64,000 bases of DNA from Patiria miniata (GCF_015706575.1 NW_024037047.1:4158632-4222631), one strand, 5' to 3'; numbered from the stretch's first letter, positions 22,201 to 34,200 are shown. Notes: generated by a model not told the origin, from the letters alone. A program made the numbers and translations.

Positions 22201-25200
22201 CACCGAGCAACAAAGATGGCGGACACACTCGAGGTTTGAAACTGTCCGCGCGCCGCGGGGGGGGGGGGGGGCATTATCACAATGCGCATGCGTGAAAGTG
22301 TCGCAGGATGTTCATTTACTAAACAGGACGAGCTCTAAACGCATCCCGTCGATAAACACGGTAACACAGTGTTTTGTTTTAAAACCATGAATTTCATGAA
22401 TGCATTACGTTTATTTGCGGTGATTGATGTTTTGCTATTAAACACAACCAGCCTCTTAAACGTATCCAGTCGATGAGCACAGTATCAACAACAAAGTGTT
22501 TCATTTAAAAATGCATTTATTTCACATTATTCAATTTATAAACTTTAAACACGTTAGTACGTTTATTCCTGATATTATGTTCTGTGATTTAATTAAGTGC
22601 ATCCAGCCTGTAAACTTCTGACCAAGATCTAACACAACTTGTTTCATTTCAAAACGCATTAATTTCACATTATTTATATTAAAAACGCGTTTTTTATGTT
22701 GATTTGCTGATGTTCTAGTGTGATTAAACACAACAGGCCCTTTAAACGCATCAAGCTGATGAACACAGTTTTAAACACAAAGTGTTTATTTTTTAAACGC
22801 ATTCATTTCAGATTTTTTAATTTATAAACGCGTTACGTTTATTCACGGTGATAGATGTTCTGTGATTAAACACAACCAGCCCCTTAAACGCATAAACACA
22901 TTATCCTACACAAAAAGTTTAATTTTTAAATTCATTAATTTCAGAATATTCAATTTATATAACGCGTTAGGCGTTCCATGGTTTTTCAGTGTACACAACT
23001 GCAGTTGCAGTTTTAGACTTTCTCTATTAACCTCACTTAAGTCATTGTCAACATCAATAAGCTAAGAAATGGAGAACACCTATGTAAGTATCAGAATTAT
23101 ATAGTGCCTTAATGTCTTTAAACTTCAATTTATATTGCAGCTCGAAACGTCAGATTACCGACTTACCTCTCGCCAAACGAGGTCATCATACACAGAGGTC
23201 AAACTCAGCACATCCGGTGCCCCAGCTACATAAAGGGTGAACGGGTGAGCATGGTGTTTTGGTTCAAAGGAGAACAACTCCTTGCCCGCTACACCCATCC
23301 CAACGTTGGCAGTAGTTATGCATCAAGTGATCGTTATCGGATGTCCCACTCGCATGATTTGATCATAAGTCACGTCGACATGAGGGATCATGGGAAGTAC
23401 ATTTGCAGTGTTGTCCCCATCGCTACCACCTTACAGAGGAGGCAGCCGATTTCCGTCACTGTTCTAAGTGAGTATATACAAGGACTTGTATTGATTGAAG
23501 GCAACTATTATGATTTGGGCCTGTATAGACGATGGGCATTTATTTACACAGTGCATTTGGCTATCACGTGATGCAAACTTTAAGCAAACGGGTCTCTTCT
23601 GCACTCTGTGTATATCACTTGAATATGATTTTTTTTCAAAAGAGTGTTCACATGTACTGTTTAATGTGAGCAAAATACCATACAAATGATGCTTTTAAGC
23701 ATCCCAAACATTTAAAAATGTTTGGGTTGCCTTCCTTGTCGGCATGACGTCACAGCTAGAGTACATGGTTTATACTACTAATATCACATTGTTTGTCCAA
23801 GTGCACTTTCCCAATTATGCCAACGTATAAAATGAGTTCTTGTTTGCATTTGACGCATATTTTATATATACAATAATAAGGGAATAACAGTGTGAGGAGC
23901 CGGTCTTCACTGCCTGATAATGACCGGGTGTGCGGGTGACCGCTGTTATAATGGACCGAGACGAAGTCGAGGTCCATTAACAGCGGTCACCCCCACACCC
24001 AGTCATTATCACGCAGTGAAAACCGGATCCTCACACTGTTATTCCCATTAATAAATACCTTTTTAACGAAATAAACAGTTAAAATGCTCCAATTTTTTTA
24101 CTTCCTTTCGCCGATATTTCCAGACTTGTTTGTGTTCATGTTCATGGCCAATATTTTAGCTTAACAGCTATAACGACGTAAACTCAACAGAAACTGCTGC
24201 CGTAGCGAAACAAATTACAACAATGTTTTCATACCTTTACCTGATGGAGGAAGCTAAAATCTCGTTTACACATTCCTTGTGACCGTAATTACAAAGATGC
24301 TTGGTTTAGGAAAGGTAAATATGTCGGTGGGTGAAGTGTTCAAAGAAAATAAATCGTAGATCTACGCTTTCAAATTTCGTCGTAAACATCCTCAGTATAT
24401 ACTGCACTGCTGTACGATGTCGTTTCAAAACTTCTTTACACGCGCGCACGCACGCATTCCTAGCAACTGTGTTGCGGCCGTACGCGCGCATCAGTCTCAC
24501 GCGATGGGTTTGAGCGCATGTGCAATGTTCTGTTGTTACAAGCTACCGCGGGACTGTTACTATATTTTGACCAATCATTGGCTTGCACTGGGCTGAACGG
24601 GGCTGGATCAATGCTGGTTCAGGGGCCATTTATTCGCTTGATCTTTGAAGCCGTTAATCACCGTTAATGCCCGGCCACGTGATCGAGTCTCGACCACTCA
24701 GAAACCATCAACTCTCCAAGGTATTTATAAAGGGAATAAATGTGTGCTCCGGAGGTTTTTATCACTCTGTTTAATACCACTTAGAGTCTGGGTGCTGATA
24801 ATTACCCGAGCCGGAGGCGAGGGTAATTATCAGCACCCAGACTCTAAGTGGTCTTAAACAGAGTGATAAATATCGACCGAGCACACATTTATTCCCATTC
24901 ATAAATACCTTTTCGGTAAAAAAAATCAAACAATTCGTTCAAAAAATCCAAGTTTTGTTTAACAAGTTCACTTCATGCTTTTTGAAACATCCCTCTAGCA
25001 AAATAATGGAATGTTCAGCTGGCGAGTAAGATGTAAACAACCCTTTTAAGGAGACTGACGCGCGCGTAGCATGTTCTGAGCGATGTCGCGCACAACGCAC
25101 CTGGGGCGTCGCGTTTTGAATTTAGAACTACAAAATTCTGACTCGCTGGTAGTGTTGCGCATGCCTACGTGAGGACTGTGAACGTTCAACCAATAAAACG

Positions 25201-28200
25201 GTAAGAGGCACTGGATTTTTAGGAGTCCACATTTTATGTGACACTGGAAAAGTGTTTAAGACCAGCTAGCCATGTCTTTATCATCCGTTAAAGACCGGCC
25301 ACGTGACGGGCTCTCGACGAATAGGAATAGCTAAACTGTCTGAGGTATTTATGAATAAAGATTAATAATTGTGCTTATATAGCGCTTTCCATCGTATCAA
25401 CAATCTCAAAGCGCTTTACAATTATTACCCCGTTCATCAGGCCATGGGACCACGTGGCAGCCGATATCAGCGCTCAATCGGTCCTGTCCTCGACCCTCAC
25501 GGGTACCCATTTATACTCCTGGGTGGAGAGAGGCCATTGTAATTAAGCGTCTTGCCCAAGGGCACAAACACCATGTTTCTGGCAGGGTTTGAACTCACGC
25601 ACCTTCGTACTTGAGTCAAACACCGTAACCACTGGACCATGGCAATCTACAAAGCTTAATTTCAAAGGAAAATAATCAGTTGCATTAAAATAGGGGCGAG
25701 TTTCATGTGAAAATAAAGCACTTGAAGCGCACACATTCCTATACAAATAAGCCCCCCCCCCCCCAAAGCATTATTAATGATAATAATAATAATAATACTA
25801 ACTCTTTTCGCCCCAATAGGATGACTTTCCCATAGACTTGTGCACAAACCTAAACTGTCACCTAACCCAAGTTCACCTTATTTTTTTTCCACGAAATTTA
25901 GTATTTATACTAATTGGACCATGAGGAATCGATCTATATGGTTAGCGACAGCAAAATTCCTTGTCCTAAGGGCTAGGGTCGTTTACATAAAAGGGCGACA
26001 GTTATTTTGTCGCCTCAATAAGGTGTATCGCCCTATTGTGGACGGAGTTCGCAAAACCTGTCGCCCTATTACAGAAATAGTAGTAATAATTATAATGATA
26101 ATAATAAATAATGATAACAATAATAAAATACGCACTGGGCAGTCCCCCCCCCCCCCCCCCATTTTAAAATCAGCAAGAATAACTGGTCAGTAGAAAATTT
26201 TCGAAATCTGACTTTAAGAAGTTGTTTTATTAATAAAACAAAATTACAGTGATAGCACTGATATCACAATCTCTTCTTACACGGAGCTCTTGTGGTTTTC
26301 TATCCATTGTAGAAATGTTCATTTTTATGCCTTGTCCTTCCGTGACCACAAATTCGTATCCTTGTGGAGACACACACACAATAGGGAACAAAACATTGTA
26401 AAGGTCTCCGCATGGCAATTTCTATAGATGAATTTTCTATAGTCTCCACAAGGTTTTCACGAAATAGATATACGGGTTTTACTCAAAAACTAGGAATTTC
26501 CAAGGTGGGTTGATCCGTCGCAAGGAAACTAATTCTGGTTAAAATAAGAGCATTTTGAAACTTCACTTTCAAAATTGAACACTACACGAGAACAAAGAAA
26601 TGTTTCCACAAGGATACAAATTTTAGAATGTGTGGGTGGATGGGTGGACAATAGGGGGTCCCCGATTGCAGGCAAATACACACTTGGGTGGGTGGGTGGG
26701 TGTGTGTCCGGACAAATCTTATCAGCGCTATAACTTGAGAAAAACTTAACATATGAACTTCAAATTTGGTTTGTGGATTGTTCTCGGTAATTTTAAGGGT
26801 GCACGCCTGTAAATAGGCCAAAAAAAACATCCGCCGAGCTCATGAATAAAAGTTGTACCCTCTAAATATTCTATATTAGAGAGTTTTGAGAGCCATAAAA
26901 CTGGGGAATTGAAGAGATATGGTAATGAACCTCTGGCCCGGACTTGGGGCTTCCAATTCTGAGCATTTTGGATGCCATCTAGCTCAAAAGTGGCGCTATT
27001 TGGCCATGTTGTGGAGGGATCGTTTTTGAAGATGGCTACTTTTCCGCTTATGGGGGTCGTCTTTTATGGGTGAGAATATCTCGAAATGTCAATGGTCAAC
27101 CCACCAAAAAAATGAAAAGAAAATGAAAGATGACACATTGATCATCATTTTTCTGTGCAGCTTGAATACCTGTGAGAGTCCTGAGTACTTTTAAAACAAT
27201 TTTGAAGTAAGCGCATTTAGCACTAGTGTCTATGGGATTTTTTTTCTGCAGTGTTGCACCGCTAAGAAGCCTTTTGCATTTGGGACCGAAAGGTCAAGGG
27301 TCAATACGTAAGGTCAAAGTGGCTAAAACAATATAAATCTTGTGAGCGCGATAACCTGAAAAATACTTTACATGTGAACTTCTAATTTGGTTTGTGGATT
27401 GTTCTAAGAATTAAGAAGCCTTTTGCATTTGGGGACGAAAGGTCGAAGGTCAAGGTCACAGTAGCTAAAAAATAGAATTTTGTATTTATTCTGAGATCAT
27501 AGGGATCAATTCATATAAAACCCACAGAAAAACACTAATGATGTCAATGAACGTTCTTTGTGACCCAAGTACATGTACATGTAAGTTGATGTTAAAAGAG
27601 TGGTGTTATGTCACGGGAACAGTCACGGTTGCGGTGTTTGTAAACACACCTGACTTGTTTTTTTGTTTCGTTCAGCTGATGTCCCAAGCTTTAAAGAGGC
27701 CATGTACCGTAAAGCAGGCGATGCCTGCGTACAACGGAATCAGAATCATCACATTCAGTGTCCAAGCTACAGGGAAGGGGAGTCCGTGAGTTTAGTCTTC
27801 TGGTTCAAAGGAGGACAACTTATAGCCCGCTTCGCCAACCCAGCATTTGGCACTAACTTTATTTCGAGTCGTCATTACTGGATGTCCAGTTCGCACGGTT
27901 TGGTCATAAACCATGTTCAAGCTACTGATTGTGGAGAGTACGTGTGCGGTCTGGTGCCGAGGGCAACAGGGGTACAAAGGAAAGGATCAGTGCGAGTTAC
28001 TGTATTAGGTCAGGCAATTCCATGCGTTACTTGCCATAACTCTTAATTTATTACACAATATCTTGAATGGTGGCTAGACCTCTTTTCCAGGCTGTTAGAT
28101 CATTCTTTTCAAATCCCACCCAATGACCAATACGAATGTGTTTGTCAGTACCCACTTAATCACTTTTGCTTTCCTATGGACCCAAAATATCTCCACAGTT

Positions 28201-30830
28201 TTCTTAATGTATACAATTATTCATTCCCTAAAAATGCCCTTTCGTTTTGGTGTCTCTTAGTTCAAACTGAAACCTTTTCTGGTTTTATCAGAATCAAATG
28301 GAGTTTTAAGCAAGAAACACATTTTACCGTGTACATAATTATGTAAAGCCCACCCTCTCCTCAAATAGTTATTGCAAACTTCCTGTTAATACAGACTTAT
28401 TGTTTCTTATTTCCCACAGATCCCGAATTTCCAATCGTGGGCGATTCAGAAGTTGTAAACAAAACTAGTCTCATTCTCGAAAGAGGGCAAGGACACGTGA
28501 AGTTGACCTGTCCCGCATTGCGCATGGACCAACAGGCTGCCACTGTCTACTGGTCCCTTGGCAACGAAGAGACCATGGATACCAGCATCATCGGTGTGCA
28601 GTTCTCCGATGGGGAAGCAATGGTATCGGATGACTACCGTGGCGATTACAACATCACAGATGGTGGCTCGTTGGTTTTGAACACATTAGACATGCCAACT
28701 AGTCGTTTCTGGTGCCATGTTTTTACGGATCAGCCGGGTCTGTTTTGTGCATATTATGACATCACCAAGACAGGTAATTCACATACAAACGGCACGTTCG
28801 TGCGCATGTTGATTGTAGCGCTCAAAGATGTTTGTTTGCGTGTATACTTCCATGTTTACGTTTCACCTATTAATTTTTGATTTTTTTCGTGCTAAACTCT
28901 TCCATATTTCTGTCAAAATGATATCCACCTGAACAAGGTCCTCTTCATGGGCATTTGATAGCCAGCTTATTCAGTCATTGTTGAATTGTGTTATAAAACA
29001 TCAGACTCACTCTGTCTATTTTCAATCCATTTCATTGATAGATCCTGGTTCAACAACGGAGAGTGCGACCAGTGGGAAGGTTGGCCGTAGTGACGAAATA
29101 AATCCCCAGGAAAGTGATATCTTCCAAGGTGAGATAGAACTAGAATATTACGGAAGAGTATGGCCATCTCGTGCCATTGATATATTTAATCAAAGAAAGG
29201 CAAAGTTACAGAAGGCAATCACAAGTATTTTGTTATGAACTCAACCGCAAGTATATGGAACCTCCGTCAACCACTTGATGTTGTGGTCATACTATTGTTC
29301 CATCGGCTTTGTAGGATGATTGTCCTGAAAGCGAATGGATACAACAGCATACCTTAAACCGCATTTTCATTTTCTTCCTTTCATTATAGGCAAGGCACCT
29401 TACGATTCCATAGCTCTATCGACAGCAAAGCTTCCGGATGGCCCGTATATCGTTCCTGTAGCGTGTCTACTCACTGTCTTAATCATTTTCATCTTGGTGA
29501 AGGGGGACATCAGAAATGAAGATGCGAAGAGTGGAATGCAAACCCAAGGTAATAAGTGGAACATCAATACATGTACATGAGGAAGGGGTTGTTGTAGCAT
29601 GGTACTTCAACCGTCGAGTTATTGCTACCGTAGCTGATTTTGCAGATGTTGTGGTGGAATGTGCTATAAATACTGCATGCTTTTAAATAAACCCTTAGTT
29701 TGTACTCTTAAAAAGATTTCGGGGCAAACTTCTAACTCATGTCCCCTTCCCATGTCAGCTTGGACGTCATTCCGACAGGTAGCCGAAAGGCAAAACGAAC
29801 AACTCAGCATCTTTCTAGTGTAAAACTTGCTAATAATTAACAGTAAAATGACAACACTCTTAAACCACCCATATTTCAAGAGATATAGTGCAGATTAGAT
29901 GATGGTTTCATGTGATTACAGCTAATTATCGTAAATAGTGGTTTCATGGTCCATACCCCTTCATCTTCAAGATGCGGACACCTCCAATCCTCAAAAAAGT
30001 TATTGTGTTTGTTGAAAAAGAACGAGGGGCTTTTCTACCGCCCTTCCTTTATCATCCTTCAAAAACGTTTTAAAGGAATAGTAACAAACGATTGGAAGAC
30101 ATGTTGCAATCAGTGTGACCTATGACTTGTGACATGACCTAGGCTATGTCATTTATCTATAGATGAATCCGAGGCCAATCAGAGTGCCAAGCCGAGAGAA
30201 CCGGCCTCAGTTGCCGCAAAATGGACAGAGAAGGGAGGTGTTGTAACTGTCACTATTCTTCCAGGTAAAAATGATAACACACACATTTGATGGGTTATTC
30301 GTTGTGAAAAAAAGACAATTGACAAGCAAACTTTATTTACAATTCAATAACTTCACTTTCAATAGAATGAAACAAGACAAGGCAAGCCTAGTAAAGCTGG
30401 TCCCAAAGCGCACAGATTGCTCTTTAATGAATTCAGAATGGATGTCCATTTGAAGTCTTTACATGCATCTGGTCTATACAGTGGGCCGGATGTATCCCAC
30501 TCATTCTGGTTTTACGGCATAATCCTATACAATAGCACTGTCCGGTTAAACACCTGTTTAAATGAAAATATATATTGTCCCTTTATCAGGTATTGGACTA
30601 TTATGTCCTATCCGCCCCTCCCTCTGTTTCAAGCCTCCATATTTTCTCCCATCAAATATCAGAGAAATGTAACTAATGACATTCATGTCTGAAACTCAAT
30701 TCCCAATACAGATGAACCTCATGGTTCCACAGACAATTCTTCAGCTGACAGAAGTGAGACTTGTACAGCTGTTCGGGACTTCGCAGCGTTTCTGCTGTCA
30801 CTGTTCAACATGGTGAAAAATAAATTCTAA
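19155..30830 (+). CDS. Gene 2: three-Ig transmembrane receptor without kinase (~531 aa)
   Basis: A cell-surface receptor of type I topology. Exons: 19155-19269, 23141-23467, 27676-28008, 28420-28773, 29042-29128, 29390-29548, 30163-30264 and 30712-30830; all internal junctions are phase 1 and the sum is 532 codons with the stop. Layout: signal peptide 1-20; V-like Ig domains at 39-147 and 148-258, which are clear relatives of each other (VFWFKG-QL-AR, then DHGKYIC or DCGEYVC); a third Ig domain at 259-376 (LTCPAL ... FWCHVF); an acidic stalk; a transmembrane helix near 425-442; and a tail of about 88 residues with no tyrosine, so no ITIM, ITAM or kinase. It sits between RTK genes and shares their 3' UTR module. 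A decoy, co-receptor or immune recognition role is inferred; the ligand is unknown. Confidence 0.87.
21534..21690. repeat. ACATGTAC / TGCATG simple-repeat patch
   Basis: Purine-pyrimidine alternating sequence with five or more consecutive TACATG units at 21651-21676 and CACGTGTGCATGCAC nearby. It could adopt Z-DNA or small cruciforms. Spurious short ORFs fall on both strands here. Confidence 0.75.
22205..22295. promoter_or_regulatory. Promoter-like cluster inside gene 2 intron 1 (YY1- and NRF1-like motifs)
   Basis: AAAGATGGCGGAC at about 22210 matches a YY1 element, and GCGCATGCGTG at about 22283 matches NRF1. Between them lie GCGCGCCGCG and a run of about 16 G. These are classic animal core-promoter motifs. 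They fall inside the TA-flanked transposon, so they may drive the element itself or an unannotated transcript. Confidence 0.4.
22310..22977 (+). repeat. Degenerate tandem array, ~140-bp unit, about 5 copies
   Basis: Successive units start near 22310, 22439, 22590, 22726 and 22867. Each carries TAAACACAACCAGCC-CTTAAACG, then AAAGTGTTT, AATTTATAAACGCGTTACG and TTCTGTGATTAAAC. It is the right subterminal array of the transposon. A two-unit array of 138-bp period lies at the other end (repeat of GTTTAAATGGCGTTTAAA at 19990 and 20128). Confidence 0.75.
23141..23467 (+). CDS. Gene 2 exon 2: Ig domain 1 (V-like)
   Basis: A single-exon Ig domain, phase 1-1, after tatattgcag. The first Cys is in IRCPSY, the core Trp in VFWFKG, and the second Cys in DMRDHGKYICSVV (the D-x-G-x-Y-x-C motif). 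The strand pattern fits a V-type fold. Confidence 0.9.
23880..24046. mobile_element. Palindromic foldback element in gene 2 intron 2
   Basis: GGGAATAACAGTGTGAGGA faces TCCTCACACTGTTATTCCC, with imperfect pairing continuing to a GACCGAGACGAAGTCGAGGTC centre. It shares the GGGAATAA border with the elements at 17764 and 24721, so it is probably the same family with a different interior. Confidence 0.8.
24721..25346. mobile_element. Palindrome-ended MITE-like element, copy 2 (inverted relative to 17318-17958)
   Basis: The palindromic block at 24721-24908 (GTATTTATAAAGGGAATAA facing its complement) is followed by the same unique sequence as copy 1 in reverse, ending near GTCTGAGGTATTTAT. With copy 1 it forms an inverted repeat of over 600 bp spanning the gene 2 first exon and first Ig exon. 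Confidence 0.8.
25365..25655 (-). repeat. SINE-like tRNA-derived element
   Basis: Read on the minus strand it has A-box-like GTGGTTACGGTG and B-box-like GAGTTCAAACCC, then TTGTGCCCTTGGGCAAGACG. The far end contains the AGCGCTTT / AAAGCGCTTTACA phrases widespread in marine invertebrate repeats. Inserted in gene 2 intron 2. Confidence 0.7.
26600..27500 (+). repeat. Dispersed repeat shared by gene 2 and gene 3 introns
   Basis: The part at about 26820-27110 (CCGCCGAGCTCATGAATAAA, TTCTGAGCATTTTGGATGC, AATGTCAATGGTCAACCCA) matches 37265-37580 in gene 3 intron 2. A (GGGT)n tract sits at 26690-26703, and a segment at 26720-26790 recurs at about 27335-27410. No coding sign. Confidence 0.65.
27676..28008 (+). 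CDS. Gene 2 exon 3: Ig domain 2 (V-like)
   Basis: Phase 1-1 after gttcag. It has IQCPSY, VFWFKGGQLIAR and ATDCGEYVCGLV, clearly a tandem copy of Ig domain 1. Extra cysteines in AGDACVQ and DCGEY could form an additional bridge. Confidence 0.9.
28420..28773 (+). CDS. Gene 2 exon 4: Ig domain 3
   Basis: Phase 1-1 after cccacag. Core residues are LTCPAL, the Trp of VYWSLGNE, LVLNTLDM, and the second Cys in FWCHVF. Its N-glycosylation sequons are NKT and NIT. It is diverged from the first two domains. Confidence 0.88.
29042..29128 (+). CDS. Gene 2 exon 5: membrane-proximal stalk
   Basis: A short phase 1-1 exon after ttgatag encoding an acidic, Ser/Thr-rich linker (DPGSTTESATSGKVGRSD). It has no cysteine and no domain. 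Its use is supported by phase and splice sites only. Confidence 0.7.
29390..29548 (+). CDS. Gene 2 exon 6: transmembrane segment
   Basis: After attatag, phase 1-1, donor gtaata. The hydrophobic stretch YIVPVACLLTVLIIFILV is followed by the stop-transfer K-G-D-I-R, which fixes type I topology. Confidence 0.85.
30163..30264 (+). CDS. Gene 2 exon 7: cytoplasmic tail
   Basis: Phase 1-1, between ctatag and gtaaaa. It encodes a polar stretch with ANQSAKPREPASVAAKW and VVTVTILP. No tyrosine and no known signalling motif. Confidence 0.7.
30712..30830 (+). CDS. Gene 2 exon 8: C-terminus
   Basis: After caatacag, phase 1 in. It encodes a Ser/Asp-rich stretch, then a hydrophobic FAAFLLSLF and a basic end NMVKNKF. 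The TAA overlaps an AATAAA hexamer (30830-30835); further AATAAA copies lie downstream in the shared 3' module. Confidence 0.75.
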
Positions 30831-30984
30831 ATAAAGGCATCATGAAAAGAGACTTAGGTGCTGTGAAATGACACGCATAAAAATAAATCATCGTAGCATA
30901 TAGAGCGCCCTCACCGATGACATGCTTAGTCCCACTGTATATATGCTTGTTTGACACTTTGCACTTTCATTGTCGCTAAATTGA

Positions 30985-31235
30985 AATCACAAAACAAGGG
31001 GCTGACTGACACCAATCAACACTTAATGCACTAAATAAATCTTTCATTTTAGTTCTAGAGGTTAATCTCAACCGAAACTCTGTGCATGTAGCCATGTACA
31101 CCTGTTTCCGAAATACATATGCAATTTGTAAATAATTTCTAACTGCTTCATGAGAGATAAGCCTTTTAAATTATGTAAATTGTTGATTTTTATTGTCATT
31201 CTGCAATATATTTTACATGTACATGTTGTAAGAAA
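30985..31235 (+). repeat. Shared 3' UTR module, gene 2 copy
   Basis: A diverged copy of the module at 9425-9665, with CAACACTTAATGCACTAAATAAA and CAATTTGTAAATAATTTC followed by AACTGCTTC. It shows that gene 2 ends with the same tail region as the kinase-bearing genes. Confidence 0.7.
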
Positions 31236-31239
31236 AGGC

Positions 31240-34200
31240 GCTGTAACAATGTGTATACTAAAGTTTAATAGTGTGTAAAAGGCGAATTACATTCCATTTT
31301 TGTCTTTGTAAACAATTAACCTTTTTGAAACATGCAGTTAAAACGCCTTCAGATTTCACTCGTTGTAATGTGGTTGAATGATTCAGGTGGAACCATCTTG
31401 CCAATGGTGTCGATGAAGTTAACCGCTTGAGCAGAAAAATCAGTTTCCCCGATGCACGTGAGACATGTGCAAGTTGAGTGTCTTGCATTTATTCAGCCTA
31501 GTCAGAGATTATGGAGCTGCTGCATCGTACAAATGCATATTACAACCAAAATTCTATTTTTTTCAGTAAGTAAATTTGACTGTCCTGTCTATTGCATTGT
31601 ATATATTCTTCCATCTTGAAGAGTGATATTGATATCGATGTGTGAAGTCGTAAGTTAATTGTAAATCGCTAGCACGTGATAATTCTATCGTGAATAATAA
31701 AATAATAGTCGTGACTTTTGGGGGCTTTTTACACCGACATTTCTGTTATAGTTCCAGTGAAGACAATAGGAAAGAAGTTTATCATGTTAAGTTATTTTCA
31801 TGACAAGTTGCTGCAAAATTATTTAAGATGTATTTTTTTTAATTGGTGTATATACCAACAATCTATTCCTGCTTTCTATTCTTTTGAGTACAGCTTTGTT
31901 GAAAGTAGTTTAGGTGATCAAGTTAAACATATTAAGATCATTCAAAACCATTGCTTTTATTTATGTAAATTGAGTTTGTTGCTCACTAAATTTAGCGTGA
32001 AGTTCGGAGTTAACTCTCCATTGCACTACTTTAAAGTGATGAATAAATTCGTGCATGCCACATTCGAGCAAGTCACAATTTTAATTTGTTCTGTGTTTTC
32101 ATTTTGCCAGTCCCAGCAGTTTCCAACAATTTGCTACACATTGTTTCCTTCAAATTGTAAACACATAAAAGCTAAGGCAAACACTTCTTTTGACTCCCAA
32201 TTTCAGTCTAGAATTATAACCACATTTAGCCATTCTACAAGAAATTTGAAAAGTCACCAATTATGCTTGAGCTTTGAAATTTCCCCAAAGAACGAGTTGA
32301 CATACGCGCTGACTTAGCTGTACTTTCTTCAATCCTCATGAGAAAACGCACGCGCGCTAACTCTACTTAGTTTTCCATATTTCTGGACTTTCCTTTTACT
32401 GTTTTGTTCGCATTATTCCAAGCACAATACATGCAGTTAAATATTACGTTTGTACACCTCATGTAAGCAGAGCGTGTGGGCCTGGTGGTGGGCCTGGCAC
32501 TCTGACGCTCATGCCGGAGTTTGTGGGTTCGATTCCCGCCCGGGTCGATATACCAGCAGAGCAGTTTACTTCTGGATTCGAACCCGGTTCACCGGAACAG
32601 AAGCTCCGTGATTTACCTCCTGGCGCGGCCACCGGCACTTCTGCAGCTGGACTTCTAATTGTAAATATATGAAGCGTGTTTGTACTTATAGAGTGAACGA
32701 AAACAATACAACTCTAGCCGGGTTTTCAGCCCGTTACCTCTAGACTCAGAGCAGGAAGATCTACCAAGAGACCATCACCAATGGTCCATTTTCGAGGGGG
32801 GAAACGATTCACATATCTGTAGCATCGTTTTCTAACCGGGGAAAAAATAAGATGTGCTGGGTTGGAATCGAACCTACGATCTCCGACTTGTGAGTTATCA
32901 ATCTTCGATGACACTGACGTCTTCACTGGGAATTCCTCTCAAATCTCAAATAGATAGAGAGTCGTTTTCTACTCGAAAGTACATTTTGTACTCCCAATTA
33001 TATTTTATACTCGACAATAAAAAAGCTCACTCTTTGAACGGGGCTAAATCAACTGATATTCGAGTTTTCGGCCCTCAGATTTGGTATGATACCGCCGGCT
33101 ACTTTTAAAATGGCGCCCTTTAATATCTAATCTCCTTCTTGGAGATTGGACACAATTTGGGCTGGTACTGGGCCGAAGTGAAACCCTGAATTTGTGAACG
33201 AGATTTTTTTTTTTGGGGGGGTGGTTCGATGCTTCAAGATTTGAAAATCCTTATATGTCTATCACTGTTAATAACAAACTGGTACTTCATCATCTAAATA
33301 ATTATCTGCGCCCTCAGTCCAGTCCGGCAATTTAAATTGTACCAGTAGGCCTAGATAATTGATCTTGTTTTCTTATTTCTTATTTCCAAGACAGCCTACA
33401 GGATGAGTCAAAGACTTGGATTAATGTTTTCCTCTTAAAAGAAATTACATTTGATACACCACTAAAACACGTATTAAACGAGGATGTTCACTCGTGTGAA
33501 AAAAAAAATGAAATTGATTCATGGTATATCAAAAGTTAGCCATGTTTTAATAACCGAACCCATTATTTTTACAGCGGCCTCTGGAATGCTGAATGCTTTG
33601 GAGCTGAGTGAGAACCAGAAATTACCCACAGACATTCAGATACAAAATTTGATTTTAATAATTTTAGTCAAGACTGAAACACTATATTTCTCTGTGTTTT
33701 AATATGGGGAACAAATCTTCTTCCTTTTTCTCTGAAATGATGACATTGAGTTTCGTCTGTTTTCCTTTGCAAGTTTCCGTTCATTCATGGGATAGAAAAA
33801 CAACAATGTTCGTTATATCTAAAAGGTCATCATCAATGCGTATCGGTAAATGATTAGCGGTGGACAGCTAAATTATGTGGTATTTTCTATTAAATTGAGA
33901 TAACTTTTGATTAAAGCATGGCATTTACTGGACATTTTCACGCTGATGAGAACCTGCGTTTTATTGCTGTTGTTGTTGTTTATATTAAATCGAGTAAGCC
34001 ATATATTTAAAAAAGTAATTTTTGTTTATCCTACTCGTTCACGTTCTCTTAGGTTTGTTTACTTCTTGCGTGGTTATGTTGACATTCATTCGACATTTCA
34101 ATCCATAATAAAGTGCCATTGCCTGTCATGCCCTATACAGTGTATACCGAAACAAAGATCACATGTCATGCTGTTTCGCTTTCTATATTTACATATAGTG

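Larger units (their letters stand above)
19707..22991. mobile_element. TA-flanked 3.3 kb DNA transposon with subterminal ~140-bp arrays
   Basis: The left end CACTGTTAAACC and the right end GGTTTTTCAGTG are inverted, and TA abuts both (19705-19706, 22992-22993). The paralogous intron at about 17275 reads straight across the site (GGGACTAGTATAACCTGTAG), giving an empty site. Inside, degenerate arrays of about 138-140 bp, rich in TTTAAAC, sit near each end (about 19730-20300 and 22310-22990). No transposase is readable, so it is non-autonomous. CACTG termini with a TA duplication suggest the CMC group (EnSpm, Mirage, Chapaev), but that assignment is tentative. Confidence 0.75.

Noticed and set aside
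31718..32317. 199-codon open frame on + between genes 2 and 3
   Set aside because: It is the longest frame in the spacer, but its composition is AT-driven, no domain is visible, and the homologous stretch at about 40757-41160 is not open.
32520..32545. Candidate tRNA gene
   Set aside because: A good B box and T-stem, but no matching acceptor or anticodon stem; better explained as a SINE.
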